From Siphonodentalium dalli (lineage: Eukaryota > Mollusca > Scaphopoda > Gadilida > Siphonodentaliidae), in the NCBI GenBank assembly GCA_032622095.1, contig CP136061.1, forward strand, positions 63,553,127-63,617,126: a stretch of DNA of 64,000 nucleotides, written 5' to 3'. Made by a program: the position numbers and the translations under genes. The notes beneath the pieces are model-generated. The model saw only the letters and a program-made list of their open reading frames with translations, did no database searches and was not told the origin of the DNA. Shown piece after piece: positions 1-11,409 of this stretch; the first letter of the stretch is position 1; every line of letters starts with the position of its first letter.

Positions 1-560
1 CCCTGATTTAAAATAGCAAATATGAACAAACACTTTTTTCGGTTGAATTCTACGAACACTGCAATGTTTTGACTCAATGCGTATGTACAAATTTAAACAG
101 ACCTATTTTAACACTGTGAATTGTAGATGTCATAAAACTTTGCAGTGGCGCATAGCAACATCAACTGTGCGGTGTGCTATTTCATATGCGACACAACATA
201 GTTCCTTTGCCAAAGTACCTTTTATTCGATATTATGGTGAATGAATTGTAAGAAAAATTGGTCATCACCAGCCCGTTTGTTCCCGAGATTGGTATTCAAG
301 TCTTGCTACTTCTCTGGGCTGTCAATCGACTCATACTCCCAGAGAAGGTAGATCCACTTGAATACGGATATCTGAAACCCACATGGTGGTGATAACCTGT
401 ATATAGATGGAGTTCTCCACCAGATGCATGTATCACTATCAGATTATGTAATTTGGTATTAGAAACATATGAAGATTAAAGGATATACCAAACATGTTAA
501 AACACATCAACAAGGGTTCACTGGCTTTCAATCAAAGAAGATATGGAACAACATACATAC
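1..560. other. Non-coding stretch downstream of the broken exon
   Basis: No supported gene. On the minus strand this is the sequence after the splice donor of the exon ending at 561, so it should be intron (or 3' flank) of the EB/EGF-like gene. The short ORF at 469-663 only overlaps that exon antisense and the start of an inserted transposon, and is not believed. Confidence 0.5.
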
Positions 561-1544
561 TCAGAAAACATTGATTTCCGCTTGCATAATAGCCGCTGGA
601 ACATTTGCAGACATATCTAGAGCTTCACGGTATCCACCTTCACAATACCGACTACGGTATTAATTTCCATACCGCGGTATGACTAAATACCGTCAAGAAT
701 AATGTCCAAACATTTCGCTAGTTAATATCCTTTGGGACATGCAGTACGAAATGCAATATTCACGTGTGAATGCAGTGTCACGCGGACACGCGAAAAGAGG
801 ACAACGCAATGCATGTCGATTGTGATCTTAACAATGTGTGGGGTACTACTGACGTCGCTTATGCAAAAAACAACAAACAAACAAGTATATACATGTACAA
901 TGAGGGGATTGAAGTCCAGATTATACTAAGAATGTCCCCAAGCAATATGTATTTATCCGTGGTGTCTCGATGGTGGACAAACATTAGCACGGAAACAATG
1001 GTAAGAGTATAGTTTACATTTCGTAATTGTATGGATGGCGACCATGGTCAAATTATTGCTTTGTGTACACTAATTTGAGCTGCATGTGAGGCGACAATAA
1101 ACACACATCCATCAGCGTACATGTTGTCGCTGCCTTCGTGATAATTGATTTTCGCACTTTGCTGCAGTTACGCGACTGGTTGGTTATCGTCTCGTCTCGC
1201 TGTTTTTCGTTTCGTCTCGCTGGTTCTCATTTCCTCTCGCTGATTCTCGTTCTCGTTCATTTCTTACAGGCACGCTTTAGTGCCTCAGAGTATGTATTTT
1301 ATTGACATTTGCTATCGTAAAACTAACTAAAAAGAAAATATAGTGTGCAGCGGTATACCGACTATTCAAGAAATCCAATACCGACTACACGGTATTAAAA
1401 ACCGCGGTATGACTAAATACCGAAAAACCGTGAAGCCCTAGACATATCCACTATTTCCAATGATATCTGTACAGTAAGCATTGGTGTCAGCACACTGGCC
1501 AGATATAGAACCATATAAGGGACAGCTGTTATCTAATTGTACAT
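561..1544 (-). pseudogene. Six-cysteine EB/EGF-like exon, interrupted by a hAT-like insertion
   Basis: Minus-strand exon of a cysteine-rich extracellular protein. An acceptor with a long polypyrimidine run ending TTCTTCAG precedes 1544; the donor A|GTATGT follows 561. Without the insertion (618-1440) and one copy of its 8-bp target duplication, the exon is 153 nt (51 codons), open, and phase 1 at both ends. The upstream half (1544-1449) encodes three cysteines, including GQCADTNAYCTD; the downstream half (617-561) encodes three more, including CKCSSGYYASGNQC. The spacing C-x9-C-x6-C-x10-C-x-C-x10-C matches the intact exons at 21425 and 15311. The family resemblance (EB/EGF-like, secreted or ectodomain) comes from the cysteine spacing. 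As it stands the exon cannot be translated through the insert unless the insert is removed or the exon is skipped. Skipping would keep the frame because the exon is symmetric. Confidence 0.75.
618..1440. mobile_element. Non-autonomous hAT-like element, 823 bp, inserted in an exon
   Basis: Terminal inverted repeats TAGAGCTTCACGGT (left) and the complement of ACCGTGAAGCCCTA (right) match at 13 of 14 positions. They are flanked by a perfect 8-bp target duplication GACATATC at 610-617 and 1441-1448. An 8-bp duplication and a TIR beginning TAG are typical of hAT elements. Subterminal copies of CCGCGGTATGACTAAATACC lie near both ends. There is no transposase ORF; the ~65-80-codon ORFs inside (732-1012) resemble nothing known. 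CT-rich motifs (CTCGTCTCGCT and relatives, 1190-1260) form a short internal repeat. Confidence 0.8.
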
Positions 1545-1550
1545 CTGAAG

Positions 1551-2380
1551 AAAAAAAAACAAGTTACATGTATTACTATCAATTTACTTGACAAAATATA
1601 TTTTGTTAACTCAAAATCAAGCTTCATGTTCCACCCTGCTGTAAATTTTGAAAGTGGTGCCATTGCCATGAAACTGCATGTTAACACATTTTGAGATTAT
1701 AAAAACCCTTCAGCAGATGGTAAAAACAAATTTAATCGCATTCTAAGACAGGAACAGACATTTAAGATAATTTTTGGATGGTATATTTCCATAACTATTT
1801 TTCAACTATTCCAGTAGTAACTAGGATGCACATATAGGTTATGAGGGTTTTATTGCCATTTTGGAGTGAAAAATAATTTGCATGCAATTAACAATTAAGC
1901 ATGCAGTGACTGCGTAGTGGGTAGGTGCTACTTATACGCTCAATATTGTTTATATAGGCTAAATCTGACGTCTGCGTGGTATGGATGGGGTCTCGACGTG
2001 ATATATATGAACGTTGTGAAGTCAGTTACATAATTGTACATTGACGCACACATCAGCCGTGCTCTTTAATATGAAAGCAAGTGATCACAATCGACTAGTC
2101 CACGCAATCGTGTATATCCTTCCCAAGAAACAATCAACACGCATTTCCTAATGAATAAATAACTCCTGGCATGTCAGGCACGAAGTCTATTGAAGCTGCC
2201 GAGCATTCCACAAATACACGGATCACGTGTGAGATACTGCTTTGAGCTTACGATATATACATGTATGTTTAAAAAATACGATTTGTTCACGCCTATTTTG
2301 GAGTGCAAACCACCAAGTGACTTTATTTGATAAATGAAGGTCTGTTGTTGAAAGTTTTAGGTGGGATATGTGTTCAATTC
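1551..2380. other. Intronic/intergenic DNA, nothing recognised
   Basis: Starts with the reverse of a splice polypyrimidine tract (1551-1559). It should therefore be intron upstream of the broken exon on the minus strand. No ORF or repeat could be supported. Confidence 0.4.
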
Positions 2381-2384
2381 TAGC

Positions 2385-2550
2385 CAGGGTTGGGGCGATT
2401 ACATTCCAATGTAATTGATTACGATTACAATTACTTTTGATTTACATGATTACGATTATTGATTAAATATTTTTCAAATGTAATTGATTACGATTACATT
2501 ACTTTAGTAAAATGAAACTGATTACTTTGGATTACATCTGATTACAATGT
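2385..2550. repeat. GATTAC-rich repeat, possible single end of a hAT element
   Basis: Begins CAGGGTTGGGGCGATTAC, which resembles hAT terminal repeats, and continues with many alternating TGATTACGATTACA motifs. I found no matching inverted end or target duplication, so this is either a solo end or a simple-sequence remnant. Confidence 0.35.
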
Positions 2551-3142
2551 TTAGTTTCCAACCATTTTGATCCCATAGGAATAACTAATGAAATAAATCA
2601 AATTAAAATATCAAATGTTATTTAATAACTATATAATACGTAAACAAGGAACGACTGAACAAATAAAACAACCAAGCAATAAGCACATAAACGTTTTTAA
2701 TTAATTTGTGATGTTTTGTCATGGAGTTGTGCACCAACATATTGGGAATAGACCATGTTTTGTGTGTATTTATTTAATTTTATTAAGTATAGTTTTCATT
2801 TAGCTCGAATCCAAAATATCATCGAGTGAAATGTTAATACGCTCGTATATGCTTAGCTGCTAATTTGTATACGAAGCATTTATATAAATGACCCAAATTG
2901 CACAAGTAAGCCCAAGATAGAGTTAAAACGAACTTAATTACAAACTATATACCTGTACACGGCCTGGCTAAATCGACAAGGACTCACTTTATCGTTCATA
3001 TTGCATCAATGTGAAATGACAACTGTGGACAAAATGAAATTAAAACATGTGACCACAAGACACCATAAACACTCCCCCGATCCAAATTCAGTTGACCGCC
3101 GTCAATTTTGATGGGGTTTGTGGTGACTGTTTAATGCGTCTT

Positions 3143-3400
3143 GGGGGGGGGGGGGGGGGGGGGGTAAATTACAGCACCCTTTGTTTGACCTTAATATATA
3201 AAGGAACCGAGAAATGGAATGGGTCACCTACATGAACCGCTCTGCGTTGGCGGCTGCCATGTTCGAATAAGGAATGGAAGTCACGTGGTTCGTATAAGTT
3301 TAATAAAAGCTGAAAAATGCGACTTTTTGAAAAAACAGTGGCGGCCATTTTGAAAAAAAAAGTGGCGTCCATATTGAAAAAAAGTGGCGGCCATTTTGAA
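3143..3400. repeat. 22-bp G run and GTGGCGGCCATTTTGAA short repeats
   Basis: A pure G tract occupies about 3143-3164. At 3337-3400 three imperfect ~25-bp units of AGTGGCGGCCATTTTGAAAA follow one another. No gene. The minus-strand ORF across this stretch is a translation of the repeats. Confidence 0.7.
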
Positions 3401-3419
3401 TCAGTCGACCATTATGATT

Positions 3420-4199
3420 GGTTTGTTGGGGGGAAAATCAGTCTTCGCAGTTCACATTGACCATTCATGTCAAATTGCATGCTTTGCGTCACAATAAAGT
3501 GAACGATTCTGTTACTACCGTTGATACATAATTACATGTATAAGAAGGCAGTGTAACTCACCAAAATTGATCATAAGTGGTGTAAATTCAACATAATTGA
3601 TATTTCGTTGTTTTCACTTGGTTATTTTCACGTATCCTTCCAAATAATAGTCATCGTATTTCCCGGACAGAACCGATTAAATTGGGAGAGAACCGACTCG
3701 ATCGGGAGAGAACCGATCGAGATATCACAATACGCAGTTTTCGTCGTTGTTATTACTCGCACAATAGGATTTTCATTATGACTACGTTATTTGGGACCAT
3801 AGATTATGAGGGGAATGGAAAAACGAATCGAATTATCTCCTAGATGGCTCAAAAATTGCGTTTTAACTGTCAAAAACTCACGAAAATGTATAATTTGGAT
3901 CATCAGGAACCGTCACAAATCAGTCAAGAACCATCACAAATCGGCGATAGAACGACTTCCGATGTAACAGTTCCTACACAGTGGGTGACCATTTCAGTCC
4001 ATAAATTTGGCCGAAATTATTTAAATTATCTAAATATGCGGGTTTTTCTTTGAAAACAATTTTGGCGATATCACGTACACGGGGGTGATCCAACTGGAAC
4101 ACAACCCATTTGCTAATTGTCATCTCAATACATCCAAAATAGCGTACAAAAGCCTCAATAGAGTATTTACGACCATCAAGTGTGTTCCATCCCATCCAA
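3420..4199. other. Unannotated; short GAACCGA repeats only
   Basis: Contains repeated (GG)GAGAGAACCGA motifs near 3685-3725 and two GAACCRTCACAAATC units near 3907-3945. No gene supported. Confidence 0.4.
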
Positions 4200-4510
4200 T
4201 TGGTTCATGAAACCACGAGACACTCGCTGGTTGGTTTGAGATATTCGATGATGGTTTTGTACACTAGTTGGGACACTCATAGGTTGGGTTGTGGGACATT
4301 TTGCATGGGATGGATTTAGACACCAGTTGTTTTAGACACTTCTGATGGTTTGAGGTAATCGTCGTGATACATGGGACACCCATTTGGATGGTTATGAACA
4401 GTCATTAAATGGCGTGGGACACCCAGTGGATGGTTTGGGGTTCTCAATTGATGGTTTGAGACGCTCGTTGAGTTGTTTGGGATGTTTTGGAATACTCATT
4501 TGAGCGGGGT
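4200..4510. repeat. Degenerate minisatellite (GATGGTTTG / GGGACAC units)
   Basis: Roughly 35-45-bp irregular units carrying GGGACACYC and GATGGTTTGRG recur about eight times. Unit boundaries are blurred by indels, so copy number is approximate. The rest up to 5820 shows no gene or repeat I can support, apart from a GGGGGGGGCG run at 4552-4562. Confidence 0.55.
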
Positions 4511-5824
4511 TGGACACCATCGTACTCATAAGTGCAAATATAGTCATTATGGGGGGGGGGCGTGGGGTCTCTGGAGGAATATGGAACCTAGAAAATCTGA
4601 TTTATTTGAACATTCCTGGGGTGTAACACATTTGAGGCATCAAACCTTTCGTACGCGATTGTGCAAATAAAACCCAGCAGGCTCTCGGGTTAATAGCCAG
4701 TTATGTTGGAAGGGCCACGTTAGAAGGTTTATCAATCTAAACCTCCCCATTATATGAAAATGTCATAGTGTATAATTGTATCTTTCTTCTGCTCATATTA
4801 CCTGAAAATCCCTCAGAATTAATATAATACACCCTTACACCAGTTTTTTTATAATTGAATGTCATTATTCCATTTAGTATAAAGAAAGGGCTAAATAATT
4901 CATCTCACATGGAGATACTTCGAATTGCGTAATGTCCATGATATACCTGGATATACAGGGTATTATGCTTATCCGTGCATGCTTGACGAGTGTTTCTATC
5001 ATATGGAAATTAATGGAGGGGAAAATGACGCTTCGTTGGTGCAGGTAATATATGCATACACAACAAAGAACAAATCGAGTACATGAGACACTGCGATTTA
5101 ATGACCGTTTCATGCATAACATCGAGATGTCGAGCTATCATGCAGGTGTTTTATGGGCTGAAACGTTGGAATCTCGATCATGAACCCCACGTAGCTATTA
5201 ATTGTATGATGCTGCAATACTCGCTATATCTATATTTGCGAATCTTGGAAGAACCCGTTGTAAACTCGATGAAAACTCGAACCTAACATGGGGTGCAAAT
5301 AGAAATTACTGGAAGGGGTGCATTTAGAAACTATAGGTGAACACCCCTAACAGGGACCTCCAGCCACGTCCCTGCTAACTTGTGAGTTACACTGATTTAA
5401 CACATCATAGCCTATACTATTAATGACATCAGAACATATATGAAACACATACAAACATACATGCCTTCACTCTTGCGCATGCACCCACACCCTAAAGATG
5501 ATCCATGTGCCGGTCTGTCCGAATGATAATTGGGATATTTTCAAGCAGAAACGGGCAAAATGTGAAGCATATCATTCGCATCTTTGACATCCCAGCTCTG
5601 GTGTGTCGACATTTCATCGCAGGATCGATCTGCGGCTTTGATACCCGAAGTTATGATGGGTACCCACACTTGGACTAAGCTAGTATTTTTGCGAACCGCT
5701 CTGCAGGTTGGACAATTTATGGTTAATTAAACATATATTTATCGGGTGAGAGCAAGCTGTGGTCGCTATCTCATTGAGGGGATATTCCGCTAAAGTTATG
5801 TTTTAATAGTGGATATCACCCCAT

Positions 5825-6313
5825 TTAAAGGTACTCAATCCGAACAGAGGGTCCCCATCTCAACAGATTCCAACAACAACAATCCGATCAAATGGTCCTA
5901 TATTACTATTTCTTTGGCTTTGGGGGTAAAAAATATTTGATTCAAGTCGAGGAACCCATCAAACAAAGCTCAGAGTTATTAGATATTGATTTTTGAAATT
6001 TGTTATTTACTCGAGATGAGTACTAATAATTGCCTTCAACTGCCGTAATCTGCTCGGGATGTGTACACCAAAATCTATTCAAACCGACAAGGATGGATAA
6101 CTCTAAAATCAAGTGGTAATAATAACGCAATTTTGACTGAGTTCTGGGCCAGAAAGTATTCCCGATAATGAAAAATAATAGATTTCTAAATATAGATATC
6201 TAACAAATCTGAGCTTTGATGGGTGACTTCCTCGACTCGAATCAAATATTTTTTACCCCCGAAGCCATTGAAATAGTAATTGAGAGGAGTTTTATCGGAT
6301 TGAGTACCTTTAA
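5825..6313. mobile_element. MITE with TTAAAGGTACTCAATCCG inverted ends
   Basis: Begins TTAAAGGTACTCAATCCGA and ends with its inverse, TCGGATTGAGTACCTTTAA. The ends are inverted over about 19 bp, giving a 489-bp element. TTAA at both outer edges could be the target duplication. There is no ORF worth keeping. A second family member with the same inner TIR lies at 44124-44509. Its right part is carried again at 8682-9041 because the 2.7-kb tandem duplication begins inside it, and a diverged relative appears around 16650-16800 and 29910-30060. Confidence 0.65.
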
Positions 6314-7193
6314 GGACAAGGGGGTCGATACAATTTTCCTCCATTTACCATCACTCTGAAGTCTGAAGTTAGCAGACGTAATTTCGTTGTGTTTTTGCTG
6401 TTTAACCATTCGGCAAACCTCGTCAGATTCCGTCATCCTTGGCCCGCAGAGGTCACAGGTCGAGGAGTTCAGAATGGCTGTTTAACGTCAAGAAAAATTA
6501 TCAATGGAAGCATCCGGCATCCGATATATGTGCCCGACGTCATCCGGCGTACGGTGGTCTGGCATCCGGAATACGCCATAACAGACACCGCATCCGGCGT
6601 ACGAAAAGGGGGGTCGTCACCCTCATATAACGTGACAGGACGAAAATGGATTGTCCCGTCAGGAGAACATTTTTGTATTTGTCACTGAAAAGTAGTCATT
6701 TCCTTGCACCTGAAATACTCATAAAGCAACCCAAAGCTATGTACATGTATATTACGCAAATTGATCATTTCCATGGGTGCAATAATTCTGTTAATGATAC
6801 CCAGAGCATTGATCATGAAATTACGCACGTGAGATCACCGTCTGATTGAAGACTAAATAAATGAACAAGCTACTAGTTAGTGTGCTTACAAATTTATAAG
6901 ATTCCGACACCGATAGGTATATTTAAACAATAAAAAGCGTATACGCATTGACCAATAATACCAAGCAAGGGGAATTGAATTAAGTATTTCCAAAAACGTC
7001 AACAGGTAGCTTCCGTGAAAATGAAACCAAAAGGATATATTCTGTCAATCGTAAAACTATTTGTGTGCTGTGACATCATATTGCAGAAGATATTTATAGC
7101 GGCATAGTATGAATGGTATTGAAATCGTTCAAACTCGAAACACGTAGATTGTTCAACAGTCTGCCATAGTCCAACAACTATATAAGTTAGGAC

Positions 7194-8514
7194 TAGAGCT
7201 GAAACGGTTAGACGGTTAACCGGTTAGCATCCGGTTAGCGACGTAACCGGTTAGAAAAAAATGAACCGGACGTAACCGCATCCCGTTGTCAGTTGAATGT
7301 GAACGTGAATAATCCTCTAAATATTAGGTTAAATGATGCAAAACTAATACTAAATCCTGTGTCACCGATAGTAGAGTGCAATGCAAGCATTAATTGGTAC
7401 ACGCGGTAGTATCAGATACTTAGTAGCAATTCTCGAACTGTCTGGAAGTGTCGGCGACCTTCAATCAATTCCGACCCTTTGAAGTTTTCTTCCGACAAAA
7501 GCACGTGCGCAGTCACTGTGTATCAAGCCTGAATGCACACAAGGAAGTGACAACGTAAAAGTGGCATTGTGTGGCATACTGCACGAAAGCAACATGGATT
7601 CAAATTGGAACCACACCACGACATACTTATATATATAAAACTGTTTTACAGTGGGGTTTATAAAAACTATGTAAGTCGACAAAGTTTGAAGATTGAGATC
7701 AGCTGCACAATGTCTTCACTCTTCCCGTTCTTCCTCCCTGTTGTGATTTAATATGATCAATTCAATTGAGTGACCAAACAGACATCGTAGTTGAAGCAAC
7801 CCAACACTTCTTCAATAATCTTCCCTTTTATCAAGGAAATTGATGCTCCATGCTACTCTGTAACTGGTTGTGCCTGTGGGACTAATTAACACTCAATTTG
7901 GCAGTAATTGCTATATGTTAAGTGATTGCATACTAAAACCGAAACCGAAACGTAAATTATATAACCTCCCAACACTAGTGTCCGCTATCATGATACCGAC
8001 GAATAGCTCGAATACGGAATAGGACTGCGAGTCTGACCTAACTGCATGACCTTCCTTTTTGTTCTCTAGTTATTACTTTCTTGTCTGTATATATAATGCA
8101 TTGGAGGATATACCAATGATGATAGTGATATATTACAGATCTTTAATATATAGTTGTGTTACTCGTTTTACCAATACCCATACTATTTTACTCGTTTTAC
8201 AAATGCCCAAACATATGCTGATCACGGCAAATAAGCGATCTCTCCTGCCATTCACAAATTTCACTTGCTCATTCCCCATCACGAGAGCCAGCAAAAGAAC
8301 AATGAATGCGTGTTTTTGAATATCGTTAAATGCCGTGAATAAGGTCTTTATTTCAGCTACTACTTCACACCTAGGTTTGTCCCTGGAGCATGGCATAATG
8401 TCGACATAATTAGTGTGAGAGAAGACCGCTAGAAATTTAGCGGTTAACCGGTTGAAATCCGGTTAACCCCGATGGTTAACCGGTTAGAAGAATGGGTCAA
8501 CCGTTTCAGCTCTA
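7194..8514. mobile_element. Non-autonomous hAT-like element, 1321 bp (copy 1)
   Basis: Terminal inverted repeats TAGAGCTGAAACGGTT and AACCGTTTCAGCTCTA are followed inward by clustered AACCGGTTAG motifs. A perfect 8-bp target duplication GTTAGGAC flanks it (7186-7193, 8515-8522). The paralogous loci near 17592 and 30851 hold a single GTTAGGAC and no element, i.e. empty sites. No transposase is encoded; the ORFs inside are short and also appear, altered, in the relative at 54032-55399. Confidence 0.88.
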
Positions 8515-8558
8515 GTTAGGACCACTGCTATGAACTAAGTTTTAGCCCCTGTGTTATG

Positions 8559-8681
8559 AAATATGAAAGTGTCAATGACACTGTAGCTCAACTTTGTAAA
8601 GAAGGTAATTTTTGTGTGATTGGCAATGAATAGAGAGATTAAAAAGGAGTGTAAAAAATGAGCAGTAAAGGATTTAGTCAT
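8559..8681 (+). mobile_element. Truncated 5' head of a Helentron-like element
   Basis: Contains the AAGTGTCAATGACACT hairpin and TAGCTCAACTTTGTAAAG start that open the full elements at 11287 and 17641. It is cut off at 8681 where the second copy of the tandem duplication begins, so it has no core array. Confidence 0.7.
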
Positions 8682-11409
8682 ACCCATCAAACAAAGCTCA
8701 GAGTTATTAGATATTGATTTTTGAAATTTGTTATTTACTCGAGATGAGTACTAATAATTGCCTTCAACTGCCGTAATCTGCTCGGGATGTGTACACCAAA
8801 ATCTATTCAAACCGACAAGGATGGATAACTCTAAAATCAAGTGGTAATAATAACGCAATTTTGACTGAGTTCTGGGCCAGAAAGTATTCCCGATAATGAA
8901 AAATAATAGATTTCTAAATATAGATATCTAACAAATCTGAGCTTTGATGGGTGACTTCCTCGACTCGAATCAAATATTTTTTACCCCCGAAGCCATTGAA
9001 ATAGTAATTGAGAGGAGTTTTATCGGATTGAGTACCTTTAAGGACAAGGGGGTCGATACAATTTTCCTCCATTTACCATCACTCTGAAGTCTGAAGTTAG
9101 CAGACGTAATTTCGTTGTGTTTTTGCTGTTTAACCATTCGGCAAACCTCGTCAGATTCCGTCATCCTTGGCCCGCAGAGGTCACAGGTCGAGGAGTTCAG
9201 AATGGCTGTTTAACGTCAAGAAAAATTATCAATGGAAGCATCCGGCATCCGATATATGTGCCCGACGTCATCCGGCGTACGGTGGTCTGGCATCCGGAAT
9301 ACGCCATAACAGACACCGCATCCGGCGTACGAAAAGGGGGGTCGTCACCCTCATATAACGTGACAGGACGAAAATGGATTGTCCCGTCAGGAGAACATTT
9401 TTGTATTTGTCACTGAAAAGTAGTCATTTCCTTGCACCTGAAATACTCATAAAGCAACCCAAAGCTATGTACATGTATATTACGCAAATTGATCATTTCC
9501 ATGGGTGCAATAATTCTGTTAATGATACCCAGAGCATTGATCATGAAATTACGCACGTGAGATCACCGTCTGATTGAAGACTAAATAAATGAACAAGCTA
9601 CTAGTTAGTGTGCTTACAAATTTATAAGATTCCGACACCGATAGGTATATTTAAACAATAAAAAGCGTATACGCATTGACCAATAATACCAAGCAAGGGG
9701 AATTGAATTAAGTATTTCCAAAAACGTCAACAGGTAGCTTCCGTGAAAATGAAACCAAAAGGATATATTCTGTCAATCGTAAAACTATTTATGTGCTGTG
9801 ACATCATATTGCAGAAGATATTTATAGCGGCATAGTATGAATGGTATTGAAATCGTTCAAACTCGAAACACGTAGATTGTTCAACAGTCTGCCATAGTCC
9901 AACAACTATATAAGTTAGGACTAGAGCTGAAACGGTTAGACGGTTAACCGGTTAGCATCCGGTTAGCGACGTAACCGGTTAGAAAAAAATGAACCGGACG
10001 TAACCGCATCCCGTTGTCAGTTGAATGTGAACGTGAATAATCCTCTAAATATTAGGTTAAATGATGCAAAACTAATACTAAATCCTGTGTCACCGATAGT
10101 AGAGTGCAATGCAAGCATTAATTGGTACACGCGGTAGTATCAGATACTTAGTAGCAATTCTCGAACTGTCTGGAAGTGTCGGCGACCTTCAATCAATTCC
10201 GACCCTTTGAAGTTTTCTTCCGACAAAAGCACGTGCGCAGTCACTGTGTATCAAGCCTGAATGCACACAAGGAAGTGACAACGTAAAAGTGGCATTGTGT
10301 GGCATACTGCACGAAAGCAACATGGATTCAAATTGGAACCACACCACGACATACTTATATATATAAAACTGTTTTACAGTGGGGTTTATAAAAACTATGT
10401 AAGTCGACAAAGTTTGAAGATTGAGATCAGCTGCACAATGTCTTCACTCTTCCCGTTCTTCCTCCCTGTTGTGATTTAATATGATCAATTCAATTGAGTG
10501 ACCAAACAGACATCGTAGTTGAAGCAACCCAACACTTCTTCAATAATCTTCCCTTTTATCAAGGAAATTGATGCTCCATGCTACTCTGTAACTGGTTGTG
10601 CCTGTGGGACTAATTAACACTCAATTTGGCAGTAATTGCTATATGTTAAGTGATTGCATACTAAAACCGAAACCGAAACGTAAATTATATAACCTCCCAA
10701 CACTAGTGTCCGCTATCATGATACCGACGAATAGCTCGAATACGGAATAGGACTGCGAGTCTGACCTAACTGCATGACCTTCCTTTTTGTTCTCTAGTTA
10801 TTACTTTCTTGTCTGTATATATAATGCATTGGAGGATATACCAATGATGATAGTGATATATTACAGATCTTTAATATATAGTTGTGTTACTCGTTTTACC
10901 AATACCCATACTATTTTACTCGTTTTACAAATGCCCAAACATATGCTGATCACGGCAAATAAGCGATCTCTCCTGCCATTCACAAATTTCACTTGCTCAT
11001 TCCCCATCACGAGAGCCAGCAAAAGAACAATGAATGCGTGTTTTTGAATATCGTTAAATGCCGTGAATAAGGTCTTTATTTCAGCTACTACTTCACACCT
11101 AGGTTTGTCCCTGGAGCATGGCATAATGTCGACATAATTAGTGTGAGAGAAGACCGCTAGAAATTTAGCGGTTAACCGGTTGAAATCCGGTTAACCCCGA
11201 TGGTTAACCGGTTAGAAGAATGGGTCAACCGTTTCAGCTCTAGTTAGGACCACTGCTATGAACTAAGTTTTAGCCCCTGTGTTATGAAATATGAAAGTGT
11301 CAATGACACTGTAGCTCAACTTTGTAAAGAAGGTAATTTTTGTGTGATTGGCAATGAATAGAGAGATTAAAAAGGAGTGTAAAAAATGAGCAGTAAAGGA
11401 TTTAGTCAT
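8682..11409. repeat. Tandem duplication, copy 2 (2728 bp)
   Basis: Almost base-identical to 5954-8681. The junction at 8681/8682 joins ...TTTAGTCATAC to CCATCAAAC. Such near-identity means either a very recent duplication or an assembly duplication. Confidence 0.9.
9922..11242. mobile_element. Non-autonomous hAT-like element, 1321 bp (copy 2, duplicated passively)
   Basis: Identical in structure to 7194-8514, with GTTAGGAC on both sides. It lies at exactly +2728, so it was copied with the tandem duplication and not by transposition. Confidence 0.88.

Larger units (their letters stand above)
5954..8681. repeat. Tandem duplication, copy 1 (2728 bp)
   Basis: Head-to-tail duplicate of 8682-11409. 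The two copies differ visibly at only one base (G at about 7051, A at about 9779). The unit starts inside the 5825-6313 MITE and ends inside the first core repeat of a Helentron-like element, so its boundaries do not match any transposon. Left and right outer breakpoints share the dinucleotide AC (5954-5955, 11410-11411). It contains a hAT-like element (7194-8514). The short ORFs here duplicate exactly at +2728 and are not judged to be genes. Confidence 0.9.

Noticed and set aside
6389-6849. 99- and 67-codon ORFs around the CATCCGG motifs
   Set aside because: Overlapping frames without domains; exact duplicates arise from the tandem duplication. The CATCCGG repetition (6508-6600) is too irregular to call an array.
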